DNA of 64,000 nucleotides from Amblyomma americanum (GCF_052857255.1 NC_135497.1:195086006-195150005), one strand, 5' to 3'; positions 44,525-57,998 are shown, numbered from the stretch's first letter. Program-made: numbers and translations. Notes: generated by a model not told the origin, from the sequence alone.

Positions 44525-45490
44525 ATACTGGTGCAAGAAGAAAAACATATTTCAGCCTTTCTTCCTGACTCGCAAGGACCCTTTTTATTAAAGCTGCATT
44601 CAATCAGTTTGAAACGTTTGAAGCAGCAACTTTATTAATTTTATGACTTGAAGGCCCTGCTGTTTTTCATCGCTAAGCAATATCACCAAGCATAATATTT
44701 TACAGCACTAGGGAGCTTCATTTTTTTTCATTTCTTGAGAAAAAGCAGGCAGTAGTAGACTGCAGAGAAATTATTCCTCTGCTGTGTTCAAGTAGTAACA
44801 TGAGCACTGCACATTAACAATTATGCTTTGGTGTACAAAGAGCCACGAAAAGTGCTTTGCACAAGCCAGTAGGATGTTTTAGTGTAATATTATATGAAGC
44901 TGGTTAGGCGTAAACCAGGAGTGAAACTGGTGTTGTTCTGAAAAGCAAGCTGTGAGTGTCAAGAATTCCATTCAACAGGAATCGAGCATGCAGAATGCAA
45001 CTAATCAAGTTGCTGGCAACTTTTGGAGCATGTCATGTGTCGAGTTTTCTGTAATGGGCTCATGCAAGTCAAGCAACATCGTTGGTTATAGGGGTGCATG
45101 TCATGGAACAAATTTCTTGGACTGCTATGTTAGTGGAATTTTTTCCCTTGGAGGTACAGTTCATATCTTTACATTGTGATGACTAGTTTTGTATTGACTT
45201 TCTCTTTTGTAGGTCTGTACCAAGCCCTGCCCGAAAGTGCTATGGCATGTTTCCCATGTGCTTGTTTGTGGGTCAGTCAGGAACAGCAAGTGCTAACTGC
45301 TTTTCGCTTGTTGCTGAATTACTGCACTGAACTGTGCTGCCTTTTGATATAAGCTAGTGGAAACAAAACAGAGCCCACATTAAGTCTGCACAAATGCAAT
45401 ATGATCAGACTGTGCACAGCAGCTAGCACTTGTTACAATTGGCGTCGCATGCCTCCGAAATCGTAAATGTTACTTTGGATATGCTGTATT
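44525..45490. other. Downstream region, no feature recognised
   Basis: No conserved frame or repeat structure is visible. Confidence 0.5.
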
Positions 45491-45705
45491 CAGTGGAGGG
45501 GAAATGCAAAAGGCGCCCGTGTACTGTGCAATGTCAGTGCGTGTTAAAGATCCCAGGGTGGTCGAAATTATTCCGGAGCCCTCCACTACAGCAGTTCTTT
45601 TTCTTCTTTCACTCCCATGTTCCTCCCTTCCCTCAAGGTGCAGTTGAGATGTCCACCAAAAAAGTGAGGGAGTTACTGTGCCATTTCCTCTCCTTAAAAC
45701 CACTA
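45491..45705 (+). mobile_element. SINE (long-tailed type), 5' truncated
   Basis: It starts at AGTGGAGGGGAAATGCAAAA and contains GTCAGTGCGTGTTAAAGATC, GTGGTCGAAATTATTCCGG, CTTCTTTCACTCCC, and ends TGCCATTTCCTCTCC. The tRNA-like head is missing. Confidence 0.75.
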
Positions 45706-47693
45706 ATTATATTTACAACAAAAACACTTCTATAAGCTAACACCTAAACTCATTTGATGTGCTTGGTTAGTTTTCCATGTAGTGTGTTTTGCTTGTCTGA
45801 GAAAATCACAAAAACGGTGTGCAATCTGTACTTAACTTACTTTGCATTGGCTTCACTCTGAAGTGGTGTTCATTGCTGAGTGGTCTATTTTCTTTTCTTA
45901 TCTTGGAGAGATGCACAGATTTAGTCAGGAAAGGAGAATGATAGCTACAGGATCTTTCAACTCGATGCTCGCCCAATTTTCACTTGCAGAATTTCTTACA
46001 AGTTCATAGGGCACTTGCTTTTAGTGCATAGGGTGGCAAGGTGCCAGCTGTGAAAGTTTTAAATAAATTCTTCTGGTGGTGGTGGAGGTTGCAACTCCAA
46101 CCTCCATTTAGGGTATGAATGTTACATGCTTTGCAGTATAGATTAGCATGGAAGCCATGAGGCACAAGGATTTGATTCAATACAATGAACAGCTAATTTA
46201 AGTAGCTCAGGCTTTATGATCAACTTGGACAGATTTTTAATTAACAATTTCTAAAATTCTTTTAGTTTACTTCTCTCCAAAGCTTTTTTCCAAGCAGCAG
46301 CAAACAAGTTTTTTGCAAACAAGAAACTGTTTGTGGTTACAAAATTGAAAAAGGCATTTCGACTTTTAAGACAACAGTTTTCATTATTTCCATGTGCAAC
46401 ATGACTAATATTAAAGTTGGGAGGCTGGTTTTAAGGTAATAGACATGACCTCTTCAAGTCGAGTATTTGCTGCTCTAACGAGGTATTGCTGAACATTTTG
46501 AAAAGCTTTCCTCTGTTCTGACGTAACATTGATATTTCCTTTGTCTTTCTGTGCAATTAATATGGAAAGCAGTTTTACCTGTATCTTATCTCACTTTAGC
46601 TGGGTCAGTGCAAATGCATGAGCTATAGTGCAAATACCTTGCTCTTTTTGCTTTCTTATTGTTTCTTGCGGGTTTTTTTTTTGTGTGTGTGTGTGATATG
46701 CTATGTAAGCATGTATTTTATGCTTATGTTGTGGCTCAATATAGCTCCAGTTCCTAGTGCGAAGCTTCGTCCAGCTCGTTTACAATTTCAGCATAGTTCA
46801 AGCCCATGTCGTGATGCGTTGTCACATTATTTGCTGTATATTTCTTTATTTACATTGCAGTGCCAAAAACTTTGTTTTCTCTGTTTAGTGTGTGCATTGT
46901 TCATGTGTTTTGGTTTTCTATGTTTTTTCATTCTGCATTGTCGACAGTAGACAATGCAATGAACTCAGAAGTTAGAAGGAACTACAGTGGCACATTAAGT
47001 CCCTGTCTTCAAAGATGCTTGATGCATGTGCACCACTTTCACATGTGCTCAGAAATGGTAAAGCTCTCAGCTTAACACATGTGTTCCGTGACTTTTGAGT
47101 GCAGTGGTAAACAGAATTTTCCCATCTTGCAATTTCAATCAGCTACTTCCTGCTGAGCATGGGCAGATGAAAAGTATGGTATTTGACAGCACTGCAGATC
47201 TTCGTTTCAGAGTGTTAAATACATTTGTTATGAATTTTTATTAAGTTGCTTGTACTCGTTAAGCAAAGTGTCACAAAACCCTGAAGCTGGAGGCATGAAA
47301 AATGAGGGTGATGTTCTTATGGAGGCCTAATTAGTGACAATTTATTCAAATGTTGAAAAGAAAAGCTAATATGTGATGACATGCTCACTTTTTTGTCACA
47401 CTTGCACTATAGAGTATTATGGATTCTCACATATTTGCTAGACTGATTATCTTTGCAAGCCACATGGTGAGACTATATCTGTAGGGCAAAGGTTTCTAAT
47501 TAATGCTTCAACACTGTCATAATTGGTGTGAATATTGTGCAGAGAATGTGGCTGTTGCATTTCTTTGTGATGCTCTTGTAATGCAGCAGGAGCTTCCAAT
47601 ACGCTCATTGGGATTCTAGGGGTATGATGCACTGTGAATGGCAGTTTTAAGTGTTCTCAAACTGTGAAAGGGACTATTGTCCTTCAGCTCTAA
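45706..47693. other. Downstream region, no feature recognised
   Basis: AT-rich. A small inverted repeat, TGGAGGTTG..CAACCTCCA, is near 46085-46108. No coding signal. Confidence 0.45.
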
Positions 47694-48214
47694 AGGGGCT
47701 CTGAAAGGGGCTCTAATAAAGTTGCGGTATCCTTGGGATGCTAAAGCGTACCGCTTCACAAATAATTTCTAGCAAGAATTTTTTTAGAGCGCTTTGTAGA
47801 GGCCGAGTTATTTGTAGCCAAAACATGAATTTCAGAGTCTTCGCGCCTTTCCCCCTCCTCTCATCACTTTTTGCACACTGGAAGGTCGGCACTTCGCCAC
47901 TGGACCCACCTCTGGGAGCAGAGCTTCCTGACCCGCTGGAGCTGTAGAGCTTATTTGCCGCGGACACGGTAGCTGCCTGACGTCTGAAAGAATCTGACCA
48001 ATGGCCACCTCTCACCTTGTCTACGCAGAAGCGGGGGACGGAGGAGGGTGCAAGCATGAAAACGTCGCCGGGAAGGGCTCATCAACTTTGACGCGTGATT
48101 GTGGGTCTTCTGCTATGTGTAGAAGTGTCTTATTTGGCTCACATTTTTATGACAACACAGTGCAGTGATTGTGCGAGTTGATGTGCTCTCCTTGGAAGGT
48201 GTTTCAGAGCCCCT
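47694..48214 (+). mobile_element. Short TTAA-type MITE, copy 1
   Basis: The left end is AGGGGCTCTGAAAGGGG. The right end (minus strand) is AGGGGCTCTGAAACACC. TTAA follows at 48215-48218, while the left site reads CTAA. Length is 521 bp. The left terminal repeat is partly duplicated (GGGGCTCTGAAAGGGGCTCT). It shares interior sequence, inverted, with 62751-63257. Confidence 0.65.
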
Positions 48215-48533
48215 TTAAGCAGGAGTGTCACTTGTAGGCAGCATCGGGCACACCACCATGTGAAGCAATCCCTGACTGCATCTCATGCATTAGCCGCACC
48301 GTGAGCACACCTGTAAGCGCAGTGCACTAAAGATGGTCTCGATGGGAAGTGTTAGCATCGTACCAAAATTTTTTAGCACATATGGGAAGTGTAATAGCGC
48401 TGCAACAGGGTCCTAAGTTTGTACTGATTACGAAGTAAAACTCTCCATAAAATGCTCTCTGGCCCATCATCTCTGCTGGTTAACACTAAAGTGATTATAA
48501 AAAGTTGGGCCAGAACAGTGTTATACCCATGCC

Positions 48534-49151
48534 ACACGGGCAAATCTAATGGCATTAAGTGCTTACTGCTTTAAGCTTTTATGGCATTCGAGCAGTGCCA
48601 TATGCATAAATTTAATGGCATTAGCCTTATTGCCATTCGTGACCTACTGAGTTTGCCACAACTCATACCCCTGAGCAATGTGTACTCTCTTCCCCATTCC
48701 ACATGCAGAAAAGCACGCAACTTTGTTAGTAACAACTTCCTGTCCAGTAGTAAATAGTTAATTCATAGCTTTTAGTCAGGTGAGGCATCTCTACTGCTTT
48801 TTTGATGCAAAGGGCGCCATTTTTACCAGCAGTTCTGACAGATACTCTTGGCTTGTGTGCTGCCACGCGAGTTTATGGCTACTTTTTTGAATTGTCAAGC
48901 AAGAGCAGCGGTATTTTCTAAGAAATAATTTTTGTATTGCATTTGAATAACATTCCCGAGCTACTGTGCTCATTAGCACTCTTTATATTTAGGTGAAATT
49001 TTTCACTGCTTTGCAAGCGTTGTCGTCATCGCGACTTAAGTATAATGACATTAAATGTGAAAGTGTAGCACCAACTCCGAAAATAATGGCATTAACAAAC
49101 TTAAGGCCTTAACCATTTACTGTCATTTCTTGTGCGCATATGGTACGGGTA
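48534..49151. mobile_element. MITE with 3-bp TTA flanks (PIF/Harbinger-like?)
   Basis: The left end is TACCCATGCCACACGGGC. The right end (minus strand) is TACCCGTACCATATGCGC. Both are flanked by TTA (48531-48533 and 49152-49154). Interior words AATGGCATTA recur near both ends. Length is 618 bp, with no coding sequence. Superfamily is uncertain: TTA flanks suit PIF/Harbinger, TA flanks would suit Tc/mariner. Confidence 0.55.
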
Positions 49152-49154
49152 TTA

Positions 49155-52100
49155 ATGTTATGACTGCTTCATTACAACATGAGCACTTCTTAGTTGAGAA
49201 TCTGCAGAAAGAGAGAAAGAAATCTCTGAAAATCAGCAATTTTTGCTAGCGTGTAAAAACAGCCAACATAGTTCTCCGCATAGAACATAAGGTTTCGAGG
49301 AAGAAAGGTAGTAGGAAAGGATTATGGGAAATATAAAAGGAAATGTCTTTAAAAACAAAATGCAGTTATGTCCACATGTAGTGATAAAACAAGTATCCAT
49401 TATCTTCTGGAAAGAAACTACGAAGCTTATTTTGGTGTATCACAGAAAATGCTGGCACTGATGTGGAGCATCTTGGATTCATGCATAGGCCATGTCTTTT
49501 TTGTGTTTAGTGTTGATTTGTAGTATAGTTCATTGGGTAATAATTTTGGAACTGAGTAAATTTACTAATATCAGATATTCAGAAGTACACAGAGCTAGGA
49601 TAAGTTTGTTTGTTGTAAAGTTCATTTATTTTCACAAGTGGCTCAAATTAAGGCTGAAATCATGTAGAATTGGCAGTATTTACTTGTAATTGCTGTTCAC
49701 ATCATATCTTGTCTAAACATACTTAGTGAGATGTGTTTTCTGCTTAAAAAATGGCTAAACAGAATGTATTTTTGGTGCAGTGCTGCTTACAGTTGGCTGC
49801 AGACTCACTGAACTCTTGAATCATGACTGCATATTACTGAGTGCTATAAATTCTGAGTCTGCCATAAAATTGTCTCAATTGTGTAATGGCACATTGGAGG
49901 TGCAAACAGTGCGAACCTCAAACACTGCAAGATGCAGTCCAAAAAAAAGCTGTTCTTTTGTGCTCTGTTCTTCATGGTTACTCAAAGCACACATTTATGG
50001 AGTGGCAGAAATGATGAGCTTCTTGTCAAGATCACCATTATGGCTTGCATTGTGAACAATGTGTTACCATAGTGCATACTAAAGCACTTAACATCATCTT
50101 TTGAAAGTTAATCCAAAGTACAGAAAGTTGGCAAGAGAGAAATAATATGGCATGTTATTTTTTTTTCGCATCCCCAGAAATATGTGGGCCCCACTGCTTA
50201 TTCAATTCTGGAATAGAATAGAATAGTTCAGTTTTCATGGCTCTTTGATTTGTACATTTCAAGGGCTACATATGCTTTTGAATAGCAAGCTTGGTAGTAG
50301 CTGTATAACATGAACTGCTTCCGATCATGGGCTAAACACTAGCAGACTCAATGCATTGTTGTGTTTACTTGTTATTTGTTTGCCTTCTCAGCGTGCAGAA
50401 TTTAATCACTGATCTACTTGCCTTCAGAAGTTTCTTTATATGCATTTTAAGCATTGACATTAGTGCACATTTTCATTTAGCTTAGGTCATGTTAGTAAGC
50501 AGTACTTGCATGCACGGTTGAGGGCAGTGAATCAGTTTTATGATGGTAGGCATGCAATTTGTGCATGTTAACTATATACCGTTTGCACTTGTTTAGTTCT
50601 CTTATACCCTCCGTCCTCAGAACAAGCTAATACTGGTCACAAAGGAAGGAAACTCAAATTACCAAGCCCAAATAATTCATTAGCAACAAATTATGCACAT
50701 ATGTTCTGCTCATCAGTTATTTACATCAACTTTGTACAAAGGCTACTTTACATTGCATACTTTGTGAAAGTGTGTTGGTGTGTGGAAATATTTTTTCAAT
50801 TTGTGAATATTGTGAATTCAGCAGCAGAACACATCATAGAGGAATCTCAGACTTGTCAATATATGACACTAGAATCAATAAAGAAAGTTAATAAATCTTT
50901 ATTGGCATTGGTGTTGACCATAAAGATAAATTGTAACGATGGAGAAAAAAGAACATTTTTAACAATTTTGCCTTCAAACATACTTTAACTGATACAGCAA
51001 AGCAGTGTGGGTAGGAATAAAGTTCTCTATAATAGTGCTGCGCCTTTCATGCCTTCTAGGCAGATTAGTCTGGGAGACACAGAGAAGGCAATAAATAGCA
51101 AGGTCTCTGCATATGTCAGTAAGATCTTGAGTGGTCTTGGTGCAGTGTCCAGCAAACCTTTTGCTGGTCTAGTACGTTTGTTGCTGTGCTAAAACGTGTG
51201 CCAGCTTTCAGTGAAGCTTCAGTGCTTGCACATTTTTGGCAATGAAAATGCCATCCATCGAAAATGACAGCCAAAAGTATCGCTGCATTTTTTTGGCTCT
51301 AGTAGCATGGCTGCATGCCACCCTTCGCAGAGATTTAAAGGGAGCATGTGGTCCTCTGCACGCAATGAAATATGGCTGTCATGTTGGGAAAACATTAAAT
51401 GTTCTTGGTACGTTACAGCAGGGACCATGTAGCTGAGAGCGTAAAGCATAAAATAAAGGATGTGGCTCTTTACATGCAATCAAAAGAGACTTTTTCAAGT
51501 CAAGGTGACACCTATTCTTGGTACTGTCGAGTCCAGGCACTATGCAACTGGCTAGATGCTTTACGAAGTTGTTTAGTGGTGCATTTTATTATTCTGGCAC
51601 GTGGTGATTTCAATTGGTACAGGCACTTGGAAATACAATGAACAGGTAGAAATGTGAACTTGCAACTTTTGAAAGTGGCAGCCACAATAGGGTTTGTAAT
51701 CTGGCGTTATCATTTGAAGCTGACATTGGAACTTTGAACATTCTGGCATTCCTTTGGGGACTGGCACCTGGCAGTTTGAATGTAATCATCCTCTTGTGGT
51801 TGACGTTAGGCATTACAAAGTTCTTGAATCCTGTCAAGGTTTGGTTTTGAATGAGGGGGCCTCTTGTGTCTGACACATGGTGAAAGAGTGTGCGCGTTTG
51901 CATCCATTTGATGCCGGCATGAGATGTCTTTTCTCGGACATTAAACTGAGGCTCGCATTTTTCAATGCAAACTTGCAAGTATCCGATTGAGTACTGCATT
52001 GGTGAAAAGTGAAAGTCACTGGACTCTACTTGTTTTGCCATTACGTTTTTTTTTTTATTTTGCATGCGCAGGATGTGTCATTCTCTAGTTTTATGCATAG

Positions 52101-52587
52101 TAATTTAGGAGGGTATGGATATAGAGGGTGAACATAACCGACCCAAAGAACCGCAAAGAACTCGGGACAGTGGAAGGGGACACAGTAATGCAGTACTAAC
52201 AGCTGTACTCTGTTGTTAGTACCACATTGTTATGCCCCGGGCCTTTTCTGTTCTTCAGGCTTATTTGACGTGCAGTTGATATTGTTTTCTTATTTAGTTT
52301 ACCGACAGAAATATACCAGGTTCATCCAGTAGAAATGGAAATGTGCTGTTGTTTATAAATAAATTTCTCTCAAGGAGCAGTGGTAGGGCTGTCTAAACCA
52401 CTGTGTTCTCGCACTCACAAACAGCAGTTTTCTCCATTTTTTGTTTCTTTTAAAAACTGGGGACATATGAACCAGACTGGCGTACCAAGGAAAGTACTGA
52501 TGCACTTACTGTCTGGAATAGACTGTGTGTAGTGCTTTATATGAAATTTGAGTGCAAACATTACAGTTATGAATGAAATAACTATAG
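49155..52587. other. Downstream region with several AATAAA signals, no gene recognised
   Basis: About 3.4 kb AT-rich sequence without SINEs or LINEs. AATAAA occurs near 50876, 50891 and 52358. A 151-codon minus-strand frame (51610-52065) lacks recognisable motifs. It could be intergenic or a very long 3' UTR. Confidence 0.4.
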
Positions 52588-54045
52588 TTTGTTTATTTTA
52601 TTTCCACGATGCTGCAGACCCTCATTTGAGCCAAGGCAGGGAGAGCAGAAAAACATATTCACTCAATACGAGAGCAGTTGCATCGTAAAACACAGAACAA
52701 TAATATTGTCTAATGTAGTACATATATCTGAAATAGCTCACAGAGTGCCTTGTCAAAATCAACAGCCGATATCACTCGTAGAGGCAGGTCGTTCCATTCG
52801 TCAATCGTTCGCGGAAAAAAAGAAAATTTAAAAGCGTTAGTATGCACGAAGTATGGTGCTAAACTGTGATCATGATGACGACGAGTTCTACGCATTTCCG
52901 AAAACTGCACATAGGGGATTGGAGAAATGCCTAGTTTTCCATGAATTAGTTGGTGAAGGAAGGATAGGCGGGCTATCTTGCGTCTGACGTAGAGTAGTTT
53001 AATATCATTTGCTGCCATTAACGAAGATGGGGAATCAGTTCTATCGTGCCTATTAAATATAATACGTACTGCACGTCTCTGTATTTTTTCTAATTCTGTT
53101 ATGTCTTTTTTTGCATGGGGGTCCCAAAAGACGGCGGCATATTCGAGTTTTGGTCTTAAAAGCGTATTTTATGCTAATAGCTTGCAGCTGCTAGGTGCGC
53201 CCCTAAGTTTATGGTGAAGAAAACCAAATTTACGTAAAGCTGAGGATTTAATGTGGTCTATATGGTCATTCCATTTTAGTTGCGAGTTTATTACAACACC
53301 AAGATAATTATACCTTGGCACTTCTTTAACTTAAACGCCATTAATGCAATAGTTGAAGGAAAACGGATTTTTCTTCCTTGTTATCCGCAAGAGCACAGTC
53401 TTCTGAGTATTTATTTCCATGCCCCATTTTTCTCTCCAGGAAACGATACTAAGCAGAGCATTATCTAAATGTTCCTGGTCAGAAACGGAAGATACCGGAG
53501 TATATATCATGCAATCATCAGCAAACAGAGCAATCTTAACAGCTGGATTAATACTGAAAACTAAATCATTTACATAAATTTAAAAAAGTAGGGGACCAAG
53601 CACAATTCCCTGAGGGACCCCAGAGGTTGCAGGGAGTGGGGAAGAACAACTATTGCCAATCTCCACAAACTGCATTCTGTGTTGTAGATAAGCTGCAATC
53701 CAAGCAATGAGCGGAGGTGGTACAGCAATCAATTTCAGTTTTAAAAGAAGCTTGTTATGTGGCACCTTGCCAAAGGCATTGGCGAAATCTAGAAATAAAA
53801 CATCAATTTGGCCTGACTTGTCTAAAGCTGCACTAAAATTATGAATGTCTGTTGTCAGTTGGGTAGTGGTAGAGAATCCCCTCCTAAAGCTGCGCTGAGC
53901 AGGGTTTAAGGCACCATTACTATTTAATATTGCAAGTATATGACTTGCAATAATATGTTCTATAAGCTTACAACATAAGATCGTAGGTCTCGTGTCTGCT
54001 TTTGATGGAGCGTACCTGGTGGTCTTCAAAGGTGGCCATAAAGGT
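52588..54045 (-). mobile_element. CR1/L2-like LINE, 5' truncated (RT onward)
   Basis: The 3' tail is TTTATTTTATTT at 52591-52602. On the minus strand come CCKLIEHIIASHILAIL, QIDVLFLDFANAFGKVPHNK, SGVPQGIVLGPLLF, ALFADDCMIY (intact FADD box, near 53510), INTQKTVLLRITRKKNPF, RPKLEYAAVFWDPHAKKDIT, and FKFSFFPRTIDEWNDLP near the end. Frames change a few times and a stop interrupts the thumb. It is a related but distinct family from the intron 2 LINE. No 5' half is present. Confidence 0.82.
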
Positions 54046-54944
54046 GGTCTTTTATTTCACATGCAGCCAGGAATGATTTACACCGTAGAATATTTCTTCT
54101 CAGCCTTTACTCCCCACTAACGTGTGATAGTTCCTAACCACATATACCATGACATGCACATCCTTCATCCTGTGCTACTATCATGTTGGCCAAACGCTAA
54201 AAAGAATATTACCTAGTCAAGTTGCGCCTTGCTTGCCTAAATCCCAGCCTCAATCAACCACAAGTGTACATTACCAGATCAATTCAAATTTCTGCAACAT
54301 AATGGAATTTCTCTAAGGTGTTCCACAGATAATAAACCAGCATTAAGGTGCCACATGCATATGATTTCGAGCTAAGTTGTTCAATGAAAATTACAACAAA
54401 AGTTCATATTTGTCTGATGCAGGTCTGTCGACGCTGCAGAATTTTTGTAATTGTGTATTATGGCTCTTTTTTTCTATAAGACTGGAAAATGAATTGGACC
54501 AGTTTACCCTGTATCAAATTCATTTTTCATCTAATAACTGCAAGTTGTCACTATCAGACCAGTAATACTGATGCAAGTGATTGTATGGTGGTGTACGAAG
54601 ATTTACTGATGCATATTTTGTGCCAAAGCAACACTGTGGACTACAGTGCAAGCCTAGCGGCAATATCCAAGATTAATTCCGACCAGCGGGGGCGATTTCA
54701 GGGGATACGTCCTCCCTGACAGATAGCACAGCCTACAGTCGCAAGCTTACAAAGCAGCTATAGCCATGAAGGGTGTCAAAAGTAATAGTAGTGAACGGGT
54801 AACATGCGAAGTTTTCTAATTAATTTTTTTGGCCATGCATGTAGTCTGTGGCAGGTGTCATTGCAGATATTTAAGTGCAAAGCTCTGATAATTGAAAACT
54901 CATTACTGCTCAAATAGTGGGAAAATTTTTATGACGCCCGGGGT
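54046..54944. other. Downstream region, no feature recognised
   Basis: No terminal repeats or conserved frames are visible. Confidence 0.5.
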
Positions 54945-55216
54945 AAAAAACCGTTGGTTGGTTTTTGGAGAAAGGAAATGGCGCAGTATCTGTCTTGCAT
55001 CTTGGGGAATACCTGAACTGCATTGTAAGGGAAGGGATAAAGGAGGGACTGAGAGAAGAAGGGAAGAAAGAGGCACCATAGTGAAGGGCTCCGGGATAAT
55101 TCCGACCACCTAGGGATCTTTAACGTGCACTGACATCGCACATCACACGGGCGCATTTGCGTTTCGCCTCCATCGAAACGCAGCCGAGCACCCTAACCAC
55201 TGAGCCACTGCAGCGT
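54945..55216 (-). mobile_element. SINE (long-tailed type), nearly complete
   Basis: On the minus strand: CGCTGCAGTGGCTCAGTGG head, CGTTTCGATGGAGGCGAAAC, GTCAGTGCACGTTAAAGATC, GTGGTCGGAATTATCCCGG, and the end GCGCCATTTCCTTTCTCC. The B-box region is deleted (the head passes straight from GGTTAGGGTGC to TCGGCTGCG). Confidence 0.8.
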
Positions 55217-55489
55217 TGACTTGAGGTTCTGAAGAATTTGGGAGGTCACGCTGGGGGGGAGGGGGTGCAGCCCAGTAACTACCTCCTTGTGCTGTAGGGG
55301 TCACCACAACTGGGCTGCGCAGGGTGACGGGGTTAAAGTAAAGGGGAGGAGAGGCGGGTCTGGAGTGGGGCACTGCACAATGGCATGGTGGAGGAAGCTG
55401 GGGCGGTCGGAGGAGCGCGCGCATCGGCGACACAACACAGGGCACAAACAAAGTAGGAGACGCTACCGCCATGGCGTTCCATTTGGGAA

Positions 55490-56400
55490 TTCTAATTGGA
55501 ATAAAATGGACTCGGTAGGTAGCCTATGGTTTCTCTACTTCCAGTCTGGCAGCTCCCATTGGTTCTGCCATTTCAACTGGACCATCCAATTGAGAAGCCC
55601 AGTCGGAACGTCTATTCGAGCTTCCAGGTGGCTGCAAATGCACAGTTCAAAATTTTTCATTTGGAAATTCTGCCGCCGCGGTGGCTCAGCTTATTGCGCT
55701 GCCCGGCCATGGCGGCTGCATTTCGATAGAGGCGAAATATGCTAGAGGCTTGTGTACTGTGCGATGTGCATGCGAATTAAAGTATCGCAGGTGGTCTAAA
55801 TTATCCGGAACCCTCAACTACGGCGTCCCTCATAGCGTGAGTCACTTTGGAACGTTAGGCAGCCATAAAACCAAACCAGTTAGAAGTTCCAATTGAAATT
55901 TTTCAATGATCCCGTTGACACAGGAATGTGCATATTGGTCTCTACTAACACAAAACAGCTAATTAATTATATTCTTGTAGAAAAGATTAGTATTAGTAGT
56001 TTAGTAATTGTTTTCGTCATTTCCATTATCACTGCATCCGTGATCATTAAATAAAATAACTTCGCTCAACGGACAAGCGCTACTGGCTCCAGTATAGAGG
56101 GCCCATATGAAATGGTAAAGCCCGAAGAAAAATGTTCATCCAGTGGGCAAGCCATATGCTGAACACTTTATCATCCATTGCCTGTGCGCCATTTGGAGCT
56201 GCCACTTGAGTTGGAAAACAACATTAAATTTCTTGTAGGTGTTCCAGCTGGAACATCCAGTTATAATGCTGCATCTGTTCTAATTAACTGGCACTTCTAA
56301 TAGGTCCCAAATACACAACTGAAATTTTTCAACTGCAAAGTCCGATAGGAAGCCGATGGTTTTCTTTTGACAGCTGTTCTACGCGTGCAACTACAAACCA
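55490..56400. repeat. Degenerate CCAATTGG/AACTGG-type repeat field
   Basis: Short words such as TCCAATTGAGAAG, TTCCAATTGAAATTTTTCA, AATTTTTCATTTGGAAATTC and TCCAGCTGGAACATCC recur in both orientations, interrupted by a SINE (55672-55877). It resembles the fields at 57310-57560, 58300-58590 and 61080-61370. It is not a simple tandem array. Confidence 0.5.
55672..55877 (+). mobile_element. Ruka-like SINE, diverged
   Basis: The head is TGCCGCCGCGGTGGCTCAGC. The B-box is lost by a small deletion (CCCGGCCATGGCGGCTGC). The body and tail are readable: GCTAGAGGCTTGTGTACTG, CCTCAACTACGGCGTCCCTC, AGCCATAAAACCAAACC. Confidence 0.8.
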
Positions 56401-57309
56401 GATCACAAAGGTTCTAGCAACGTTGCTTGTAGGATGTTTCAGCTAAACTGGTGAATTGTTAGAACTCAGATTTCCCACAGAAATGGCATTTGGTCGGCTG
56501 AATTGTTTTATGTTACATTTATTTGGGTTGCTTGCCTGAATCGATCAAAAGACGTCGGATATTCATGCCGTCTGCCGCGACGACGAAACAAAAGTTATCT
56601 CGGCAATTGCACCGTTGACGCTATCTCGTTAGTCGGCCGGGGTGATTCGGTAAAGCATTGGGGTGGGGAGTATTTTGCGGGAGGTTTAAAGACGATTTTT
56701 CACAAAAGATTTGAAATTGCAGTTTTGGCGAAACTGTTTTTTTTTGTTTGTGATCATTGATAAAGCAGTTGAAAAAGCGTCTTCATAACTCCAACAAAAC
56801 CCCCTTGCCCCCCACCCTTCTCATCCTCTACTAACTCATTCCGAAGCTTGCTCCAGTTTCTCACCGATTCCGGCATAGAGTTCTACACTATAGGTATAGA
56901 GACGCGCGGCAGCGGAGTGGCTGAAGCAAAACACCTCTGCCGCCGTGCTGGCCGGGCAGTAGGAAAGGCGCTCCAAGTGTTGAGCCCATGCGATTTTTGC
57001 GCTTCACTGCTGGGTCTGCATGTGCTGACAAGCTTAGTTTATTTCTGTTGCACCTGAGTGCATGGGAAAACCAGACTAATGGAATGCAAGGGTTTTATCA
57101 GCAAGTCGACAGCTACAGGACAGTGTGTGACTGTCCGTACATGTTGTCACGGCATATGTTAAAGTGCCTAATGGAACGTGTAGGTTTCAGTTACCTGATG
57201 ACAAGTACAATGAGCCAGGATTCAGCCGGGCATCTTATCAGAACTGTGCGCCAGTCGTTCTGGCTGCAATACCCATATCCAGCACCTGAGTAGACGTTTG
57301 TAGTTATAC
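56401..57309. other. Downstream region, no feature recognised
   Basis: No SINE head, terminal repeat or conserved frame is visible. Confidence 0.45.
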
Positions 57310-57560
57310 TGTAATCTGCCTTGCATTTAACCTTTCCCACTCAGTTTCTACAGGAAACCTCGAGCTTGGCATCCTCATTGCCATTTTGTACGCAGATGCT
57401 GGCCAGCAAAGCTGTCCTAGGTGAAAATTTCCAAATGGGATTCTTTATGGTCCCAGTTCAAATGGTTTATTGGCCCATTCCCTGTAGCTGCTGGGACCAT
57501 TAGCTACTGGGACAATGGAGTAGCCTCTGGAACCAGAAACTGCATGCTGATAGCAGGAAC
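57310..57560. repeat. Degenerate GGGACCA/CCAAATGG-type repeat field
   Basis: It contains TTTCCAAATGGGATTC, GGTCCCAGTTCAAATGG, GCTGGGACCATTAGC and CTCTGGAACCAGAAACTGC, the same vocabulary as the arrays at 58300 and 61080. Confidence 0.45.
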
Positions 57561-57745
57561 ATTTATTTGGATAATGCATCCATGTAATATGTCTTTAGAT
57601 TTCTAACCTTTCTGACAAGTTAAAAAATGTTCTGAAGAGTTGCTTAATGATAACAAGCACACTCCAAAAATTCAGGAAAATGGAAGCAGCCGACACTAAA
57701 ATGTGTCGCCCTGCAGAACCACGCAGACCTGCCCATAGTGAGAAC

Positions 57746-57987
57746 GCCGCTGCGGTGGTTGAGTGGTTATGGCGCTCGGCTGCTGGCCCGAAAGACGCGG
57801 GTTCGAACCCGGCCGCGGTGGTCGAATTTCTATGGAGGCGAAATTCTAGAGGTCCGTGTGCTGTGCGATGTCAGTGCACATTAAAGAACCCCAGGTGGTC
57901 GAAATTTCCGCAGCCCTTCACTACGGAGTCTCTCAGAGCCTGAGTCGATTTGGGACGTTAAACAGCCATAAACCATAAACCAACCAT
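57746..57987 (+). mobile_element. Ruka-like SINE, complete with 11-bp TSD
   Basis: Head GCCGCTGCGGTGGTTGAGTG, B-box GGGTTCGAACCCG, body GTCAGTGCACATTAAAGAAC, tail GCCATAAACCATAAACC. Identical ATAGTGAGAAC at 57735-57745 and 57988-57998. Confidence 0.9.
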
Positions 57988-57998
57988 ATAGTGAGAAC

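Noticed and set aside
51610..52065. 151-codon minus-strand frame
   Set aside because: No recognisable domain, low-complexity start, no splice or promoter context. It is within chance length for AT-rich DNA.
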